DNA from: JBHHXG01 sp046756985
GTDB taxonomy: Bacteria > Pseudomonadota > Zetaproteobacteria > Mariprofundales > Mariprofundaceae
Direction of reading: 5' to 3'
Assembly (NCBI GenBank): GCA_046756985.1
Contig: JBHHXG010000068.1
Coordinates: forward strand, 1-7,772
Length of the DNA stretch: 7,772 bases
The notes below the pieces were generated by a model, which worked only from the letters and a program-made list of their open reading frames with translations, was not told the DNA's origin and searched no databases. Every line of letters begins with the position of its first letter. The first letter of the stretch is position 1. The position numbers and the translations under genes were made by a program. Positions 6,743 through 7,772 of this stretch are shown here, in pieces.

Positions 6743-7069
6743 ATGCACTGGACGGTTGAAACATTGAACAAGGCAGTGGATGAAGAGCTGCAAGTCCTCG
6801 ACCCAGTGTTTAAAGCCAAGTTCCTGCATATCGCCGAAATGCTTGAATCATTTGGCCCGCATCAGGTACGCGAGCCCTATGTAAAGCATCTGGAAGATAA
6901 GCTTTGGGAGATACGCATGAAGGCCCGACCCGGAATTGCACGGGCTATTTATGTCACGGCAAAAGGCCAGCGCATCGTTGTATTACATGCGTTTATCAAA
7001 AAGACGCAAAAGATGCCTCGGGCAACACTTGAGCTTGCCAGGCAACGAATGAAGGAGGCTGGATTATGA
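6743..7069 (+). CDS. HigB/Gp49-family toxin (RelE superfamily)
   Basis: This 108-residue protein belongs to the phage-derived Gp49-like/HigB branch of the RelE fold, whose members are ribosome-associated mRNA interferases. Family-typical stretches are KHLEDKLWEIRMKARPGIARA (about residues 47-67), IYVTAKGQRIVVLHAFIKKTQKMPR (about 68-92) and ELARQRMKE near the end. The basic residues of the K-T-Q-K-x-P loop and nearby Arg/His are the expected RNA-contacting positions. It is the first gene of a toxin-first operon. ATG6743 is chosen; GTG at 6740 would add one residue. No Shine-Dalgarno is present and the predicted transcription start is about two bases upstream, so translation is probably leaderless and weak. 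Its stop overlaps the antitoxin start (ATGA, 7066-7069). Confidence 0.9.
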   Translation: MHWTVETLNKAVDEELQVLDPVFKAKFLHIAEMLESFGPHQVREPYVKHLEDKLWEIRMKARPGIARAIYVTAKGQRIVVLHAFIKKTQKMPRATLELARQRMKEAGL

Positions 7070-7359
7070 CCAAACTCGCCACACTGAAAAAACAGTGGAT
7101 GAACGACCCCGAGGTACGCGAAGCGTATGAGGAACATGTCTACGAGTTCGAAATCGCCAGTTCTCTGATTGCAGCAAGAACCAAAGCGGGACTTACCCAG
7201 TCAGAAGTGGCCAAGCGTATGGGGACCACCCAGTCGGTCGTGGCCCGCATCGAAGGCGGCTCACAGCTGCCCAGCATGAAAAGCGTGATCCGATATGCCA
7301 CGGCGATAGGCGCCCATCCAGTTCTACAACTCGTGCGGGAACCGCGTCAGCCATCCTGA
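7066..7359 (+). CDS. XRE-family antitoxin, HigA-like
   Basis: This 97-residue protein has a central helix-turn-helix of the Cro/C1 type (about residues 34-83), with LIAARTKAGLTQSEVAKRMG, TTQSVVARIEGG and the usual LPSMKSVIRYATAIG continuation. It should bind and neutralise the toxin and repress the operon at the palindrome in the promoter. The start overlaps the toxin stop by four bases. A near-perfect AAGGAGG (7052-7058) stands seven bases before the ATG, much stronger than anything in front of the toxin, which favours antitoxin excess. The stop codon is followed after six bases by the second copy of the flanking repeat with a terminator. Confidence 0.92.
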   Translation: MTKLATLKKQWMNDPEVREAYEEHVYEFEIASSLIAARTKAGLTQSEVAKRMGTTQSVVARIEGGSQLPSMKSVIRYATAIGAHPVLQLVREPRQPS

Positions 7360-7365
7360 TCGCCA

Positions 7366-7474
7366 CTGTTCTTCATGGCATCAAGTGCGCACTTCCCGGT
7401 GTTTGGCTGATTTAACAGTTCACCGACCATTCAAAGGGCGGCCCGAGGGCCGCTCTTTTTGTTTCTGCACTTTG
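7366..7474 (+). repeat. direct repeat copy 2, pseudo-3' end of the PuuD-like gene plus terminator
   Basis: This is the second copy of the 110-nt repeat, about 94% identical. It still encodes LFFMASSAHFPVFG and a stop; the two changes in that part are silent (TTT to TTC, TCG to TCA). In-frame codons to the left reach the antitoxin TGA within three codons, so no gene is expressed from it. Homology stops abruptly at 7366 on the left and after TTTG at 7474 on the right. Confidence 0.95.
7433..7460 (+). terminator. intrinsic terminator of the toxin-antitoxin operon (repeat copy 2)
   Basis: AAAGGGCGGCC (7433-7443) pairs with 7448-7458 as 11 bp with one G-T wobble (7437/7454) and the loop CGAG, followed by a T run. 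The loop and inner stem are better matched to copy 1 read in inverted orientation than directly. Confidence 0.9.
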
Positions 7475-7538
7475 TGCGGATTGCACTCAATTCAACAGGG
7501 TGTTGCACCAAACCGGCAGTCAGAGCCAGACATCCCTT

Positions 7539-7567
7539 TTGACGATATACTTAACAAGGAATATCAA
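7539..7567 (+). promoter_or_regulatory. candidate sigma-70 promoter
   Basis: TTGACG (7539-7544) and TATCAA (7562-7567) are separated by exactly 17 nt in AT-rich DNA. The match is good at -35 and moderate at -10. Transcription would begin near 7574 and run through the small frames and hairpins to the right. Confidence 0.4.
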
Positions 7568-7599
7568 TACCCCGAATTAAATATAACTGGTACATCACC

Positions 7600-7698
7600 A
7601 TGGTTTTCCGGGCAAAGGTATGCTGGTCTGTTCTAATTTGCCGCCTAAGACCTTCAGGTCTAGGCTCAAGCAGAGATATTCTGGAGGAAGCATCATGA
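7600..7698 (+). CDS. possible 32-codon small ORF
   Basis: ATG7600 opens a 32-codon frame beginning MVFRAKVCWSVL and ending ILEEAS. It lacks a good Shine-Dalgarno, contains the hairpin at 7643-7665, and its stop overlaps the next tiny frame as ATGA. I recognise no family and coding is doubtful. Confidence 0.15.
   Translation: MVFRAKVCWSVLICRLRPSGLGSSRDILEEAS
7643..7665 (+). repeat. hairpin with one bulged base
   Basis: GCCT-(A)-AGACCT and AGGTCT-AGGC form an almost perfect inverted repeat with a single unpaired A7647. No T run follows, so it is not an ordinary terminator. It could be an RNA structure or a protein-binding site. Confidence 0.55.
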
Positions 7699-7730
7699 TC
7701 ATTTTGCAAAAAGATATGTGCGTATATTAA
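7695..7730 (+). CDS. possible 11-residue leader-like peptide
   Basis: ATG7695 follows GGAGGA (7683-7688) at ideal distance and encodes MIILQKDMCVY before TAA. It overlaps the preceding small frame by ATGA and is followed after three bases by a strong hairpin. The arrangement of ribosome site, short peptide and stem resembles leader peptides, but no amino-acid run points to a specific attenuation system. It is speculative. Confidence 0.2.
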   Translation: MIILQKDMCVY

Positions 7731-7733
7731 TAA

Positions 7734-7762
7734 GTTGCCGTGTCGCTGCGCGCCACGGCAAC
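7734..7762. repeat. 9-bp perfect hairpin at the right edge
   Basis: GTTGCCGTG (7734-7742) and CACGGCAAC (7754-7762) are perfect complements around an 11-base GC-rich loop. No T run follows on the plus strand; on the minus strand the stem runs into CTTATTAATA, so it could end a leftward gene lying outside the window. It could equally be a structured leader or a site for a DNA-binding protein. Confidence 0.55.
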
Positions 7763-7772
7763 GGCCGAGCTG

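Larger units (their letters stand above)
7475..7772. other. AT-richer tail without a convincing gene
   Basis: No recognisable gene lies in these 298 nt. The stretch from about 7535 to 7600 is clearly richer in A and T than the rest of the window. It holds a candidate promoter, two very short overlapping reading frames and two hairpins, listed separately. It may be the original downstream flank of the PuuD-like gene, a decayed gene, or the edge of another accessory element that continues to the right. Confidence 0.5.

Noticed and set aside
6601..7474. Target-site duplication of a transposon
   Set aside because: The repeats are over 100 bp, about 6% diverged, and no terminal inverted repeats or transposase are present.
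7385..7636. 83-codon plus-strand frame
   Set aside because: Its first 90 nt lie out of frame in the repeat and terminator, and the rest shows no family resemblance and no ribosome site.
7643..7665. Integron attC site
   Set aside because: The outer bases GCCTAA and TAGGC recall R''/R' boxes, but the AAC and GTT core triplets are missing and the hairpin is far too short for an attC.
7734..7762. CRISPR repeat
   Set aside because: Only one copy with a strong stem is present, with no second unit before the window ends.

Overview
The window looks like a chromosomal segment of a Gram-negative proteobacterium. The gene set fits (Lon, HtpX, NAD kinase, RecN, a membrane-anchored c-type cytochrome), base composition is moderately GC-rich, Shine-Dalgarno sites are classical, and a sigma-32-like promoter is visible. 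The gene mix is reminiscent of Zetaproteobacteria or neighbouring proteobacteria, but nothing here fixes the lineage. I see no tRNA, rRNA, CRISPR array or transposase.

Layout. (1) 2-817, minus: the first 272 codons of the ATP-dependent protease Lon, which runs off the left edge. (2) 818-906: a short divergent promoter region with a perfect palindrome that supplies a heat-shock-type -35 to lon and a mirror-image CTTGAA facing htpX. (3) 907-2566, plus: htpX (membrane zinc protease) and a stand-alone CinA-N/molybdopterin-binding-domain protein. (4) 5887 down to 2557, minus: a tight operon of a small membrane-anchored dihaem cytochrome c, NAD kinase, RecN and an ArgA-like GNAT acetyltransferase with a C-terminal cysteine cluster. 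Its last gene overlaps the tail of the CinA-like gene by 10 nt. (5) 6055-6645, plus: a short membrane protein of the urate-oxidase-N/PuuD type, divergent from the cytochrome, followed by an intrinsic terminator. (6) 6708-7460: a toxin-antitoxin operon (HigB/Gp49-type toxin first, XRE antitoxin second) with its own strong promoter and operator palindrome. (7) 7475-7772: an AT-richer tail without a convincing gene but with hairpins, a candidate promoter and two tiny overlapping reading frames.

Function. The left part is protein and membrane quality control (Lon and HtpX, divergent, both classically heat-shock genes). The minus-strand operon combines NADP supply, double-strand-break repair and probably the first step of arginine synthesis with a cytochrome of unknown role.

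The most unusual structure is on the right. The toxin-antitoxin pair lies between two 109-110 bp direct repeats, each made of the last 15 codons of the PuuD-like gene plus its terminator. The repeats differ only by synonymous changes in the coding part and by pairing-preserving changes in the terminator, whose hairpin in copy 2 matches the inverted hairpin of copy 1 best. The -35 box of the toxin promoter spans the repeat/cassette boundary. This points to a recombinase-less toxin-antitoxin cassette of 765 bp period inserted at a gene 3' end, or to the remnant of a tandem paralogue replaced by the cassette.
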